Origin: Halalkalibacter hemicellulosilyticusJCM 9152
Lineage (GTDB): Bacteria > Bacillota > Bacilli > Bacillales > Bacillaceae_D
DNA: 64,000 nt
Reading direction: 5' to 3'
Assembly: GCF_000513115.1 (NCBI RefSeq)
Contig: NZ_BAUU01000012.1
Span: 62,001 to 126,000, forward strand
Part shown: positions 57,361-64,000 of the stretch, piece after piece
Layout of the letters: each line of letters begins with the position of its first letter
Numbering within the stretch: the stretch's first letter is position 1
Translations under genes and position numbers: made by a program
Notes under the pieces: generated by a model
Database searches by the model: none
What the model was told of the DNA's origin: nothing
The model's input: the letters and a program-made list of their open reading frames with translations, nothing else

Positions 57361-57506
57361 AGAGGATAGGACTAAACAAAAGTGTTTAGCTGAGAATCCG
57401 AGCATTTAGAGAACATAGCGAAGTATATTTCAGGAACGGTGAAATTTGCTCCTCTCTGTATTTTGTTCGGCTTCTCATTGATTAAAATACTTTTGTCTCA
57501 TCCTAC
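57361..57506. repeat. Family A repeat (copy 4)
   Basis: GAGGATAGGACTAAACAAAAG at the left and TACTTTTGTCTCATCCTAC at the right pair as ends; the middle has GAATCCGAGCATTT and GCGAAGTATATTTCAGGAAC, shared with other copies. Confidence 0.6.
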
Positions 57507-57520
57507 TCCCTCATCATCAA

Positions 57521-58315
57521 TTACTTTTGATTTTCAATTTGTTCAATGAGTGTGAATAAATCATTTAAATGCGTAATTTCATAAGAAGGAGTGACCTCAT
57601 TACGTTCTTTTTCGTGTCGGTTAATCCAAACTGATGGAATTCCTACACGATTCGCGCCTAAAATATCCGTCATTAAGTTATCTCCTACCATTATTGCTTC
57701 ATCCTTTTGAACATTTACTCGTGCAAGAGCATGTTCAAAAATAGATGGGTCTGGCTTACCTTTACCGAAGCCACCAGAAATAATAATTTCATCAAAGTAT
57801 GGAGCGATCTCTGGTGTAATGGATAATTTCGTTTGCTGTAAATCAGGCGATCCGTTTGTTAGTAATAATAATTTATATGAACCTTTCAATTTATCTAACA
57901 CCGAAAATGTTTCTTCGTAAACGAAAGGATGTTTCCGACGTTCCTCAGGAAAACGTTCGGCAAGCTTCTGGCCAAAGTTTGGTTCATCTATCCCTAACGA
58001 TTTTAAACCGTTCGTCCACGCATCCCGTCGATAGACAGGGACAATTTCACTCATCTTTTTAAAATGTTCATGATCATCTAAAAAGTTTCCCCATAAGCCT
58101 TCAAAAGGATTAATCCCAATCATTTGGGTAAACTCATACGTTTCGTATGAAGAATATAATTTTCTTGCTTCTTCTCTAACAGCCTCTTCTAATGCTTTTG
58201 CATTAACACCGTATTGGTCTTGCGCTACCTTACACGTCTCTTCAAACGCCTTTGAAACACTTTTTTGATCCCAAAGAAGCGTATCATCTAAATCAAAAAA
58301 AATCGCCTTTAACAT
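57521..58315 (-). CDS. HAD-superfamily phosphatase (YsaA-like)
   Basis: A 264-residue HAD hydrolase: motif [12 protein letters not shown] (about 5-15, nucleophile Asp and acid/base Asp), a helical cap (about 20-110), motif [14 protein letters not shown] (Thr about 152), motif III Lys in [10 protein letters not shown] (about 185), and motif [17 protein letters not shown] (about 205). The cap with YGFTQ-like [16 protein letters not shown] resembles B. subtilis YsaA, described as a phosphoserine phosphatase. The substrate is inferred from likeness only. Confidence 0.8.
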   Translation of the reverse strand: MLKAIFFDLDDTLLWDQKSVSKAFEETCKVAQDQYGVNAKALEEAVREEARKLYSSYETYEFTQMIGINPFEGLWGNFLDDHEHFKKMSEIVPVYRRDAWTNGLKSLGIDEPNFGQKLAERFPEERRKHPFVYEETFSVLDKLKGSYKLLLLTNGSPDLQQTKLSITPEIAPYFDEIIISGGFGKGKPDPSIFEHALARVNVQKDEAIMVGDNLMTDILGANRVGIPSVWINRHEKERNEVTPSYEITHLNDLFTLIEQIENQK

Positions 58316-58436
58316 CTTTGCTCCCCCTAGCTACTTCATCATTAATATTCTATTTTGTACGCTAAAAATGACATTGCATGCTTAAATATTACATTGTTCA
58401 CTATCTAAATTGCTTATTAAATGACCATTTAAATCG

Positions 58437-59507
58437 TTACTCTTGTACGTGCACAACCCATCCAAATGGATCCTCTTCTTTCCCTGTTTGAATGCTTGTT
58501 AAAGTTATATATAGCTTTTGCGCTAAGTCACCAGTTTGGCGATTATTAATCACCATTTGACGGTCATTCCATTTTAATTCTCCAACCGGTGAGATGACCG
58601 CAGCCGTACCTGTACCAAACGCCTCCTCAAGTTCTCCACGTTCGTATGCTGTAAATAGTTCATCGATAGAGATTTGGCGTTCGTTTACAATAATTCCCCA
58701 TTTTTGTAATAGTTCAATGATCGATTTACGTGTAATCCCTTCTAGAATACTCCCATTTAGCTTAGGCGTAACAACTTCTCCATTTATCTTAAAAAAGACG
58801 TTCATACTTCCAACTTCCTCAATATATTTCTTTTCAATCCCATCAAGCCATAACACTTGAGAATAGCCTTCTTCTGTTGCTTTCTCTTGAGCTTTGTATG
58901 CGGCAGAGTAATTCCCTGCTGTTTTGGCTGTACCCGTCCCACCTTTTACAGCACGTGTGTAATCCTCCTCCACATGTATCCTAACTGGTTTAATCCCTTC
59001 TTTATAATAGGAACCAACTGGAGATAAAATAATCATACATGTGTACGTTTTGGAAGGGGCTAAACTTAAATTGGATTCAGTCGAGATAATAAATGGACGT
59101 ATGTATAACGAATAGCCCTCTTCTTTTGGAATCCACTCTTTATCTAACTTAAGTAACTGTTTTAAGTAAACGATCATCTCATCTACATGAACCTTTGGCA
59201 TGCTTAAACGCTCACTAGACCGATTGAGCCTTTTGAAATTTTCTTCCGGACGAAACATCAAAATTTGATCATCCGAAGTACGATAAGCTTTTAAACCTTC
59301 AAATACAGTTTGTCCATAATGAAAGATCATCGCAGCAGGGTCTAATGTAATTGGGTTATATGGAACAATTCGAGGGTTAAACCAACCTTTTCCATCTTCA
59401 TAATCCATCACAAACATATGATCTGAATAGTGTCGACCAAATACTAGCTCATTTGTTTTAGGGATTTCTTTTCTTGTATTTGCTTGTTGAATATGTAATT
59501 CTCTCAT
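58437..59507 (-). CDS. ilvE: Branched-chain amino acid aminotransferase
   Basis: A 356-residue fold-type IV aminotransferase that makes or degrades Val, Leu and Ile. Markers: FHYGQTVFEGLKAYR (about 62-76), FRPEENFKRLNRSSERL, the PLP-Lys region RAVKGGTGTAKTAGNYSAAY (Lys about 195), DGIEKKYIEEVGSMNVFF, LEGITRKSIIEL, and FGTGTAAVISPVG (about 310). Length is typical of IlvE/YwaA/YbgE. AAAGGAGAAG precedes the ATG. It is a single gene without other ilv genes nearby. Confidence 0.94.
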   Translation of the reverse strand: MRELHIQQANTRKEIPKTNELVFGRHYSDHMFVMDYEDGKGWFNPRIVPYNPITLDPAAMIFHYGQTVFEGLKAYRTSDDQILMFRPEENFKRLNRSSERLSMPKVHVDEMIVYLKQLLKLDKEWIPKEEGYSLYIRPFIISTESNLSLAPSKTYTCMIILSPVGSYYKEGIKPVRIHVEEDYTRAVKGGTGTAKTAGNYSAAYKAQEKATEEGYSQVLWLDGIEKKYIEEVGSMNVFFKINGEVVTPKLNGSILEGITRKSIIELLQKWGIIVNERQISIDELFTAYERGELEEAFGTGTAAVISPVGELKWNDRQMVINNRQTGDLAQKLYITLTSIQTGKEEDPFGWVVHVQE

Positions 59508-59599
59508 CTTCTTCTCCTTTCAAATCACCATGTTCTTATTTTATAAATAAAAAGCAATGAATACAATGTCAATCTTCATCTACTATAAATTAGCCCCAT

Positions 59600-59628
59600 T
59601 TGATTAAACGAAATCTTATATGTATAAT
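59600..59628 (+). promoter_or_regulatory. Promoter of the ArsR-type regulator gene
   Basis: TTGATT (59600-59605) and TATAAT (59623-59628) have 17-bp spacing, 54 bp before the start codon. Confidence 0.8.
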
Positions 59629-59681
59629 TAAAAAGAAAATATTTCATGTAAACGCAATCAATAAAAAGTTGGAGGAACGAG

Positions 59682-60611
59682 ATGCAACTCGATATTTCAA
59701 ACAAATCATTGCCCGTCTTTGAAGCTCTTGCAAGTAATGTACGCCTTTCTATTATTCAAATTCTATCAAAGAAATCTTCAAATATACGAGAATTAGCTGA
59801 AGCAGTTGGGTTAAGTAGTGCTATTATGACGATGCACATTAAGAAGCTTGAAAAAGCAGGAATTATCCGAACTGAAATGGTACCTGGTCGAGCAGGTATA
59901 CAAAAGCTCTGTATTTTAAATGTAGATGAAATTGATATTATTTTTCCAGTTAAGCAAAGTCAATCTCTTGATTTCCATCAAACAACACTTTCAGTCGGAC
60001 ATTTTACTGATTTTTCAATCGAGCCTACTTGTGGCCTTGCTACTGAGAAAATGATCATTGGACAATTCGACGATATTCGCTATTTTTTAGACCCTGAACG
60101 TTTTAATGCCAAAATCCTTTGGTTTGGAAAAGGATTTATTGAATACAAAGCACCAAATTTCCTCTTATCAAACGAAACACCGAAAGCATTAGAAATATCA
60201 ATGGAACTTTCGTCTGAAGCACCGTTAACGAATGAACATTGGCCTTCTGATATTTCCTTCATTTTTAATGGAGTTGAGCTTGGAACATGGACAAGCCCTG
60301 GTGATTTCGGTGATAGCCTAGGCAAATATACACCAGACTGGTGGCCAAGAGTCATCAATCAATACGGACTATTGAAATGTATTCGCATAACTGAAAACGG
60401 CACATTTCTTGATGGGATAAAATTATCAGACTACTCGATTAATGACATTGATATTGAAGCAAAACAGTGGACGTTTAGAATCGCTATTCATGATGATGCA
60501 GAACATATAGGTGGAGTAACACTTTTCGGATCAGGATTTGGAAATTACAACCAAGATATTCTATTCCGATTATTTTACGAAAAGAATTTAGAAGAAATAC
60601 TGCCTGAGTAA
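59682..60611 (+). CDS. ArsR-type regulator with large C-terminal domain (COG4189-like)
   Basis: A 309-residue protein with an N-terminal winged helix (about 10-75, EALASNVRLSIIQILSKKSS...SSAIMTMHIKKLEKAGII) and a long C-terminal domain (about 90-305) of beta-strand character. It has one Cys (EPTCGL) and WTSPGDFGDSLGKYTPDWWP, typical of the COG4189 predicted regulators. Ligand binding, perhaps of a carbohydrate, is plausible from the fold only. GGAGG precedes the ATG. No target genes are adjacent: the next gene is a convergent protease. Confidence 0.8.
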   Translation: MQLDISNKSLPVFEALASNVRLSIIQILSKKSSNIRELAEAVGLSSAIMTMHIKKLEKAGIIRTEMVPGRAGIQKLCILNVDEIDIIFPVKQSQSLDFHQTTLSVGHFTDFSIEPTCGLATEKMIIGQFDDIRYFLDPERFNAKILWFGKGFIEYKAPNFLLSNETPKALEISMELSSEAPLTNEHWPSDISFIFNGVELGTWTSPGDFGDSLGKYTPDWWPRVINQYGLLKCIRITENGTFLDGIKLSDYSINDIDIEAKQWTFRIAIHDDAEHIGGVTLFGSGFGNYNQDILFRLFYEKNLEEILPE

Positions 60612-60624
60612 GTAAGATGACTTC

Positions 60625-60659
60625 GCTTCCGGCAGGCTCATCTGTCGCCTGCTGGAAGC
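60625..60659. terminator. G+C-rich inverted repeat after the regulator gene
   Basis: GCTTCCGGCAGGC pairs with GCCTGCTGGAAGC (one G-U). There is no clear T run. Confidence 0.5.
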
Positions 60660-60711
60660 TCATATACTGTCTCAATATCCTATCCTAATTATTTCGTCTT
60701 TCTATATTACC

Positions 60712-61487
60712 TTATTGTTCTTGTAACTCCGGAAAATGTTCATACACGCGTTCAAGAGGTACGGCTAATCCATAACCAGCTTCACTTCCGATTGTTCGTG
60801 CGTACACAACTCCTACTACTTCTCCTTCTTTCGATAATACTGGACTTCCACTATGACCAGGTAAAATAGTGTTTGTAATCTTCATGCGTTGGTATGTCCC
60901 CTCCGCGCTTTCAATTTCACCTTCATTCACAATAGAAGATTGTAATCCTGGGTTCCCGATCACGTATATTTCCTCATGCTCAGCAGCTCCATACTCTCTT
61001 AATGGTAAAATGGTAATTGATCTCCTTCTACTTTTAACAAAGCGAGGTCAGGTGTTTCAATTGATTTGATTACCTCTGCTTCATACACTTCCCCATTTGG
61101 TAAACTCACATAAAATGGCTCATTTTGTTCAATCACATGATGGTTTGTTAACATGTACCCATCAGGAGATATGATAAACCCTGTTCCCCGGCTTCCGCTT
61201 CCAGCGATAACAGCTACAGCCTCCTTATAGGATTCCATATGTTCAATTGTACTCAACTCTTCCGAAACTCGAGCTAGTTCTCTTGATTGAGGTGAAAACA
61301 AATCGAGCCATAAATTAAATATTTGAGCGACTAACAAAACAGCAACGAAAAGCCCGATGAATTGGAAAAGACGTTTTCTACTATTTTTTCTTTTTTTCTC
61401 TTCTTCTGTTTCTTCTTCTTCCATTAAAAAATCTTCAGGGGATGGCTCTTCAAATGAATCTACATCTGACTTGTCCAATTTCTTCAT
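60712..61487 (-). pseudogene. Membrane-anchored S1C (HtrA-like) serine protease, frameshifted
   Basis: Frame one (ATG 61487) has an acidic/basic cytoplasmic start, one helix (about 42-60) and the protease start with catalytic His in LTNHHVIE and Asp in TPDLALLKVEGD, and ends at 60999. Homology resumes in another frame as ILPLREYGAAEHEEIYVIGN and carries the catalytic Ser in GHSGSPVLS to the stop at 60712. One missing base at about 61010 explains the break; the repaired length is 258 residues. There is no PDZ domain. The break splits the catalytic triad, so if real the protein is dead. Confidence 0.85.
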
Positions 61488-61569
61488 CTATTGTCACCTA
61501 CTCTTTGTACCCTGTTATCTCTTTATTTTATCAAAAAAGAGCGATAACGTAAATCTGTAGTCAGTTTGA

Positions 61570-61599
61570 TTGTTTGCTATGTGGCACTTACTATATAAT
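61570..61599 (+). promoter_or_regulatory. Promoter of yojF-bshB2
   Basis: TTGTTT (61570-61575) and TATAAT (61594-61599) are spaced by 18 bp, about 32 bp before the yojF start codon. Confidence 0.6.
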
Positions 61600-61631
61600 A
61601 GAATTTAGTCGTAAGTTTAGGAGGGTTATTC

Positions 61632-61979
61632 ATGGAAAGCATTCTCGTTGAAGAAGTTCAACATACATTAAGCTCTTATTGCAACAAACCTGTATACATT
61701 CATTTAGAAACGACGAATGGTGCCTATGCTTCCCATCATGATGAATCTTTTTTTTCTGCGGGAGCATTTATTCGTAATGCACAAGTTATTTATTCACATG
61801 GTAAAGTAGTTGGTGACGGTCCGTATCGAGTAGGATTAAAGCTAGAAATCGGTTGGATTTATGCTGAGGGGCTAACACATTATGAAATAGATGCAGAGAA
61901 CCGATTGTTACTTGCAGGTCATGGAGCTGATGGGAAATTAGCAGTTGCTCTACAAATTAGTGAAAACCCATTTACATAA
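61632..61979 (+). CDS. yojF: YojF-family protein (DUF1806)
   Basis: A 115-residue protein starting MESILVEEVQHTLSSYCNKP, with the YojF/DUF1806 pattern (YIHLETTNGAYASH, FSAGAFIRNAQVIY, VGLKLEIGWIYAEGLTHYEI). It has a beta-rich fold and an unknown role. GGAGGG precedes the ATG. It lies 11 bp before bshB2, the same yojF-yojG order as in Bacillus, which suggests a link to bacillithiol metabolism. Confidence 0.88.
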   Translation: MESILVEEVQHTLSSYCNKPVYIHLETTNGAYASHHDESFFSAGAFIRNAQVIYSHGKVVGDGPYRVGLKLEIGWIYAEGLTHYEIDAENRLLLAGHGADGKLAVALQISENPFT

Positions 61980-61996
61980 GAAGGGAGAGAATGAAC

Positions 61997-62668
61997 ATGG
62001 AATCAGAAAGACATGTATTGGTCGTATTCCCTCACCCAGATGATGAGACATTTGGAGCTGCAGGAACGATTGCCATGCACGCTAACCAAGGCACCCCCAT
62101 TACGTATGCATGTTTAACATTAGGCGAAATGGGACGAAATTTAGGAAACCCACCATTCGCAACACGTGAATCATTACCACTTATAAGAAAGAAAGAATTG
62201 GAGCAAGCGGCAGAAGTAATGGGCATAGGCGATTTACGAATGTTAGGCTATCGTGATAAAACGATTGAATTTGAACCAGAAGAAGAATTACAAGCTGTTG
62301 TTCTTCATTTAATAGATGAGTTAAATCCTTCATTGGTCATTACCTTTTATCCTGGTCATTCTGTTCATCCCGACCATGATGCTACAGGGCGTGCTGTAAC
62401 TCAAGCTGTACAGTCTCTACCAGTAGCGACTCGACCAAAAGTTCATTGTATTGCTTTTTCTAACAATCATCTAAATGATATAGGTGAACCTGATATTATT
62501 GTTAATATTGAACCCTTTGCAGAAGTGAAACGAAACGCATTACGAGCACACCTTTCGCAAACGGCTTGGATGTTAGAAGAAATGGAGCCAAAATGGAAAA
62601 AAGGTGACCCAGAAGCATTAGCCTGGCTACAGACAGAACGTTTCTGGACTTATCGATTTGCATTTTAA
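61997..62668 (+). CDS. bshB2: Bacillithiol biosynthesis deacetylase BshB2
   Basis: About 223 residues, a LmbE/PIG-L zinc deacetylase. It removes the acetyl group from GlcNAc-malate in bacillithiol synthesis, or acts on bacillithiol conjugates. The metal-binding motif is VFPHPDDETFGAAG (about 8-21), followed by ACLTLGEMGRN, FYPGHSVHPDHDATGRAV (about 118-135, the third metal His) and HCIAFSN. ATG 61997 is 9 bases after GGGAG; ATG 61991 is closer than usual. It forms an operon with yojF. Confidence 0.9.
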   Translation: MESERHVLVVFPHPDDETFGAAGTIAMHANQGTPITYACLTLGEMGRNLGNPPFATRESLPLIRKKELEQAAEVMGIGDLRMLGYRDKTIEFEPEEELQAVVLHLIDELNPSLVITFYPGHSVHPDHDATGRAVTQAVQSLPVATRPKVHCIAFSNNHLNDIGEPDIIVNIEPFAEVKRNALRAHLSQTAWMLEEMEPKWKKGDPEALAWLQTERFWTYRFAF

Positions 62669-62691
62669 TATGTTATAGAATAGCACTATTT

Positions 62692-62820
62692 AAGAGACCA
62701 GGACATAACGAACCTTTTGAATCCGAACCGAACAAAGTATACGTAGACTCCTTAGGGATAATAAGGAGGCCACAGTGGCTTTGTTCGGTTTTCATTTATT
62801 CATACACTTTTGTCCCAATC
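62692..62820. repeat. Family A repeat (copy 5)
   Basis: AGAGACCAGGACATAACGAA at the left and CACTTTTGTCCCAATC at the right match the family ends. The inner part has an inverted pair AACCGAACAAAG / CTTTGTTCGGTT and a small hairpin CTCCTTAGGGATAATAAGGAG. Confidence 0.65.
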
Positions 62821-62828
62821 GCATTCAC

Positions 62829-62857
62829 TTGAACATTCATCCTTCCTCTTGTATACT
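62829..62857 (+). promoter_or_regulatory. Promoter of the GNAT-like gene
   Basis: TTGAAC (62829-62834) and TATACT (62852-62857) have 17-bp spacing. Confidence 0.75.
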
Positions 62858-62907
62858 ATGATATTTGTGAAGAAGAATTTTCATAGAAAAAGAAAAGGAG
62901 TGATTAT

Positions 62908-63408
62908 GTGCTTTTAACCGAGCCACGCACGGATGAAAAGCAGTCAACACGTGATGATATAGAGTTCCAACTATTTCGTTTACAACAAAATGTAAAAGAA
63001 ATAGCAAAAGACAAGCAAGTGATTGGAATTGAACAGTCGAAAGACGAAAAATGGGTGATTGTATCCATGATAGATGATGGGCATTCATGTCATATTATGA
63101 TTCATGAGTGCCACTCTGCATACCGTGGACACTGGGACTTTATGCTTCAAGCTCAATATACGGATGATTTCAGCATTTTTATCGGCGATATTAAAGGGAA
63201 AGAAAATAAAGGCTTTGGCTCCATCTGTATCGAGTATTTAAAGGATCATGCCAAAGAACAGAATATCCATTGTATTAAAGGAGACCTCGCTAAGCGAGAT
63301 TGGGGCCATCTGGATAGACTCATCCATTTTTATAAGAAGCATCATTTTAATGTTGAAGTTGACGAATCTGAGAAATACGGTGAAGTCAACTGGCAATCAC
63401 ATGCGTAA
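62908..63408 (+). CDS. GNAT-like acetyltransferase-fold protein
   Basis: A 166-residue protein. The second half has a GNAT pattern: SIFIGDIKGKENKGFGSICIEYLKDHAKE (about 90-118, an acetyl-CoA-loop-like KGFGS) then HLDRLIHFYKKHHFNVEVDE (about 135-155). The first half is less typical. Whether it binds acetyl-CoA is uncertain because the RxxGxG/A loop is imperfect. GTG 62908 lies 7 bases after AAGGAG; an ATG just before it is out of frame and stops at once. Confidence 0.65.
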   Translation: MLLTEPRTDEKQSTRDDIEFQLFRLQQNVKEIAKDKQVIGIEQSKDEKWVIVSMIDDGHSCHIMIHECHSAYRGHWDFMLQAQYTDDFSIFIGDIKGKENKGFGSICIEYLKDHAKEQNIHCIKGDLAKRDWGHLDRLIHFYKKHHFNVEVDESEKYGEVNWQSHA

Positions 63409-63483
63409 GTCATTGTTATCCTTAATGAAGGAAACCCATTCTTATCATTAAAATACGGTATGTGAAATTATTTATACGTTGTT

Positions 63484-63520
63484 AAGAGACCGAAAGAAAT
63501 TCTGTTCTTTCGGTCCTTTA
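63484..63520. terminator. Bidirectional terminator
   Basis: GACCGAAAGAA pairs with TTCTTTCGGTC, followed by CTTTA. It lies between the convergent GNAT-like and DUF4349 genes. Confidence 0.75.
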
Positions 63521-63624
63521 AATTCATATTTAACATTTCTCAAATTCAAATATTTGTTAACATGGCAATAACTACATTGATATAGCTTTTCAAATATGGT
63601 AGCCATTAGTTACAATTCTCTATT

Positions 63625-64000
63625 CTAGTCTATCGTTTCCTTCTTTTCCTTGTTACGTCTCAACCTGAATAAAATAACAAACGCTAGAACGAAAAGGGGA
63701 ATCAGGAGCGGACTTAAACCTATTAACCATACAATAATAGCTGAAACGGAAGTAATTAAGAAATTAACTGTATCAATAAATAATTTCTTTGCCTCTTCCC
63801 AAGTATTCAAGTCTTCTTCACCTTGGATCGTTCCTACTCTAACAGCACTTTCTTTCAAATCGATACTAACGCTAGAAAAGCTAACTTGATTTTCAAGGTA
63901 TTGCATACGACCAATGATACGCTCAATTTCTTCTTGTATATTCGCTAAATCCTTTGAAATCGCTAATAAGTTTTCCGTATCCTCGGCTTCATCGAGAAAT
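63625..64000 (-). CDS. DUF4349-family protein, C-terminal part
   Basis: The gene enters from the right edge; 125 codons are visible. The open frame continues past the ATG at 63906 to the window end (FLDEAEDTENLLAISKDLAN, IQEEIERIIGRMQYLENQVS). This long coiled coil, then FSSVSIDLKESA, then a C-terminal membrane helix (IIVWLIGLSPLLIPLFVLAFVILF) and a basic tail, is the DUF4349 pattern. Family members are lipoproteins or membrane proteins of unknown function. The N-terminus is outside the window. Confidence 0.8.
   Translation of the reverse strand, partial: FLDEAEDTENLLAISKDLANIQEEIERIIGRMQYLENQVSFSSVSIDLKESAVRVGTIQGEEDLNTWEEAKKLFIDTVNFLITSVSAIIVWLIGLSPLLIPLFVLAFVILFRLRRNKEKKETID

Overview
The window is a stretch of chromosome from a low-G+C, endospore-forming member of the Bacillaceae. 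This rests on strong AGGAGG-type ribosome binding sites with many GTG/TTG starts, spore genes (sspH, ytvI, sda, a YjcZ-type peptide, a LysM-GH18 spore-hydrolase-like protein), a bacillithiol gene (bshB2), two TPP riboswitches, an NsrR/Hmp pair and an mhqO-mhqD pair. Families of dispersed palindromic repeats fill many intergenic gaps, as in alkaliphilic Bacillus relatives. I saw no rRNA, tRNA, CRISPR array, prophage or complete insertion sequence.

Layout. 1-5 kb: the 5' end of a TPP-riboswitch-controlled ABC permease, a PHP phosphatase, a DeoR regulator, and a three-gene unit of two DUF1538 membrane proteins plus a tandem P-II-like protein. 5-13 kb: TatD-like hydrolase, GDPD-MFS pair, a chemoreceptor, ldh, and the divergent nsrR/hmp pair. 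13-25 kb: aminotransferase, TRIC-like channel, an MltG-like/SwrB-like pair, AbrB-family membrane protein, glutamate dehydrogenase, ytvI, speD, frameshifted vanW, a CaCA exchanger, sspH, an oxidoreductase. 25-30 kb: gnd and a MoxR-DUF58-DUF4129 operon with two frameshifts. 30-38 kb: MmcB-like protein, an orphan sensor kinase with a BMP-type sensor protein, riboswitch-thiC (frameshifted), sda, MOSC protein, LysM-GH18 protein. 38-50 kb: DDAH with amino-acid transporters, an IS1182 remnant, an ECF sigma/anti-sigma pair, CBS protein, MFS exporter, 5'-3' exonuclease, zwf. 50-64 kb: methyltransferase, spore-type peptides, CAP protein, aldo/keto reductase, helD, mhqD-mhqO, HAD phosphatase, ilvE, ArsR-type regulator, frameshifted S1C protease, yojF-bshB2, GNAT protein, and the 3' part of a DUF4349 gene.

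Five otherwise well-conserved genes (vanW, DUF58, DUF4129, thiC, S1C protease) are each broken by what reads as exactly one missing base. In every case adding one base restores a full-length family member. The uniform pattern suggests sequence or assembly error more than five independent gene losses, but this cannot be settled from the sequence alone.

Stretches of about 300 bases or more without a gene: 158-430 (riboswitch, terminator, promoter); 29373-29769 (repeats only, nothing else seen); 33311-33722 (promoter, riboswitch, terminator); 41572-41936 (IS1182 remnant); 49293-49591 (AT-rich, a possible zwf promoter, otherwise nothing seen); 55337-55631 (one terminator hairpin, otherwise nothing convincing).

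The best candidates for undescribed biology are the DUF1538-DUF1538-tandem P-II operon and the orphan kinase/BMP-protein pair, whose H-box resembles that of the sporulation phosphorelay kinases.
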